A program made the position numbers and the translations under genes. Shown here piece by piece: positions 4,540 to 5,317 of a stretch of 5,317 nucleotides of DNA; the first letter of the stretch is position 1, and each line of letters starts with the position of its first letter. The notes beneath the pieces were generated by a model. It was not told the origin of the DNA. It made no database searches and saw only the letters and a list, made by a program, of their open reading frames with translations. This DNA is from Phyllobacteriaceae bacterium. GTDB taxonomy: Bacteria > Pseudomonadota > Alphaproteobacteria > Rhizobiales > Ancalomicrobiaceae. The DNA lies in NCBI GenBank assembly GCA_012517025.1, contig JAAYVT010000123.1, forward strand, positions 1-5,317. Direction: 5' to 3'.

Positions 4540-5316
4540 TCAGGCTGGGACGGCCGCTCCGGCGGCTTCCTCGATCACCTCGGCGAAATCGGCCGCGCCG
4601 GCGGAGAGCACGCCCACCTGCGCCGCCGCGAAGAAGGCTTCCACCCGCTCGCGGATCTCGGCGATCGGCGCGCCGCGTAGCGCCGCCTCGAGGTCGAGCA
4701 CGGTGCGCGGCGGGGTGACGAAGAAGTCGCCGGTGATCAACACCTCGCGGATGCGATCGTCGGCGACGCCTTCCCTGCGCACCCACGCCTCGATGGTGCC
4801 GCCGGCGCCGTGACGGGCGGCATGTCCGGCCGCGTCGGGCGGCGAATCGATCTCGGCGACGAAGTCGTCGGTGCCGATCTCCTCGTCGTGCAGGCGGCGG
4901 GCGAGGTCTTCCTCGAGCGCCGTCGGCGTGCCCCATTCGGGAACGATGCCGAGGCGTCGCTCCAGCCCGCCGAGCAGCGCCTCGTGCACCGCGCCGATCG
5001 ACGGCGTCGCCGCGCCGAGCAGCGCCGAAAGCGAGGTGATCCGCGCACCTGCGTCGTCGAGGGCGCGCTTGGCGAGCTTGGCGGCGGGCACGTTGAGCGC
5101 CTGCAACATGCGTGCGGGATTCATGTCGACGAGGATCGTCGCCTGATAGAACAGGACGTCGCCGGAGAAGAACCCACCGGTGCCGGAGATCTTGCGACCG
5201 TCGACCTCGATGTCGTTGCGCGGTCGCCAGCGCGCCGGGATGCCGAACTGCGACAGCCCCAGCGCCACCGATTCGCACACGCCGGCCGCGACGTCGGCGA
5301 GCGTCGGCAGATCGAG
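4540..5316 (-). CDS. lplA: Lipoate-protein ligase A family protein, C-terminal part (gene runs off right edge)
   Basis: The frame is open from the right edge to a TGA, giving 258 visible residues. The start and the first catalytic motifs, including the usual RRxSGGG stretch, are missing. RPRNDIEVDGRKISGTGG, about 20 residues into the in-frame GTG at 5280, is the conserved LplA segment with the lysine that contacts lipoyl-adenylate; a strand follows (FYQATILVDM). The C-terminal third, with DFFVTPPRTVLDLEAALRG, resembles the small accessory domain found in bacterial LplA proteins. The enzyme would attach lipoate, or an octanoyl precursor, to a lipoyl domain. The obvious local substrate is the GcvH-like protein two genes downstream. 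The in-frame GTG at 5280 is not the true start, because family sequence continues upstream of it (LDLPTLADVAAG). It may belong to the sLpl(AB)-type ligases linked to sulfur-oxidising sHdr clusters; this is inference from context. Confidence 0.88.
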   Translation of the reverse strand, partial: LDLPTLADVAAGVCESVALGLSQFGIPARWRPRNDIEVDGRKISGTGGFFSGDVLFYQATILVDMNPARMLQALNVPAAKLAKRALDDAGARITSLSALLGAATPSIGAVHEALLGGLERRLGIVPEWGTPTALEEDLARRLHDEEIGTDDFVAEIDSPPDAAGHAARHGAGGTIEAWVRREGVADDRIREVLITGDFFVTPPRTVLDLEAALRGAPIAEIRERVEAFFAAAQVGVLSAGAADFAEVIEEAAGAAVPA

Positions 5317-5317
5317 G

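Noticed and set aside
3491..5278. A 595-codon minus-strand frame spanning the lipoyl protein, dsrE and ligase genes
   Set aside because: Only its last 147 codons read as a real protein (the lipoyl protein from 3934). The rest is an Arg-rich out-of-frame reading of the ligase and dsrE genes.
1..5317. CRISPR array, tRNA, rRNA, transposase or prophage genes
   Set aside because: No regularly spaced repeats, tRNA-like cloverleaf or mobile-element protein motifs were seen on either strand.

Overview
The window is a compact, high-GC stretch in which every gene I can support lies on the minus strand, so transcription runs from the right edge to the left edge. High GC, strong GC-rich third positions, a perfect FNR/FixK-type box and protein family matches point to a proteobacterium, most likely an alphaproteobacterium. 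That placement is inference, not a proven identification.

From right to left (5' to 3' on the coding strand), the right half holds three genes of lipoate and sulfur chemistry. These are the 3' part of a lipoate-protein ligase (LplA family, cut by the right edge), a DsrE-family sulfurtransferase-like protein, and a GcvH-family lipoyl-binding protein carrying an ESGKWVGP lipoylation motif, like the LbpA proteins of sulfur-oxidising sHdr systems. The left half is a group 1 membrane-bound [NiFe] hydrogenase operon. Its order is maturation endopeptidase (HyaD/HupD family), a short single-domain HupH-like assembly protein, the small subunit with Tat signal and C-terminal anchor, a NarI/Isp1-like diheme cytochrome b, and the 5' part of the large subunit (cut by the left edge).

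The two halves are separated by a 220-bp gap. It carries a long perfect hairpin, a perfect FNR/FixK box (TTGATCCGCATCAA) and a -10-like hexamer at the spacing expected for a class II activated promoter. A 19-bp AT-rich element that includes the -10 is repeated with 17 of 19 identities upstream of the dsrE gene. This suggests that the sulfur-carrier unit and the hydrogenase unit share a regulator.

Taken together, the layout suggests a periplasm-facing, anaerobically induced hydrogenase passing electrons through a b-type cytochrome. It is physically and probably transcriptionally linked to a lipoate-bound sulfur-carrier module. No heterodisulfide-reductase gene and no Isp2 subunit are seen inside the window; either could lie just beyond an edge. 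No RNA genes, mobile elements, CRISPR arrays or plus-strand genes are supported.
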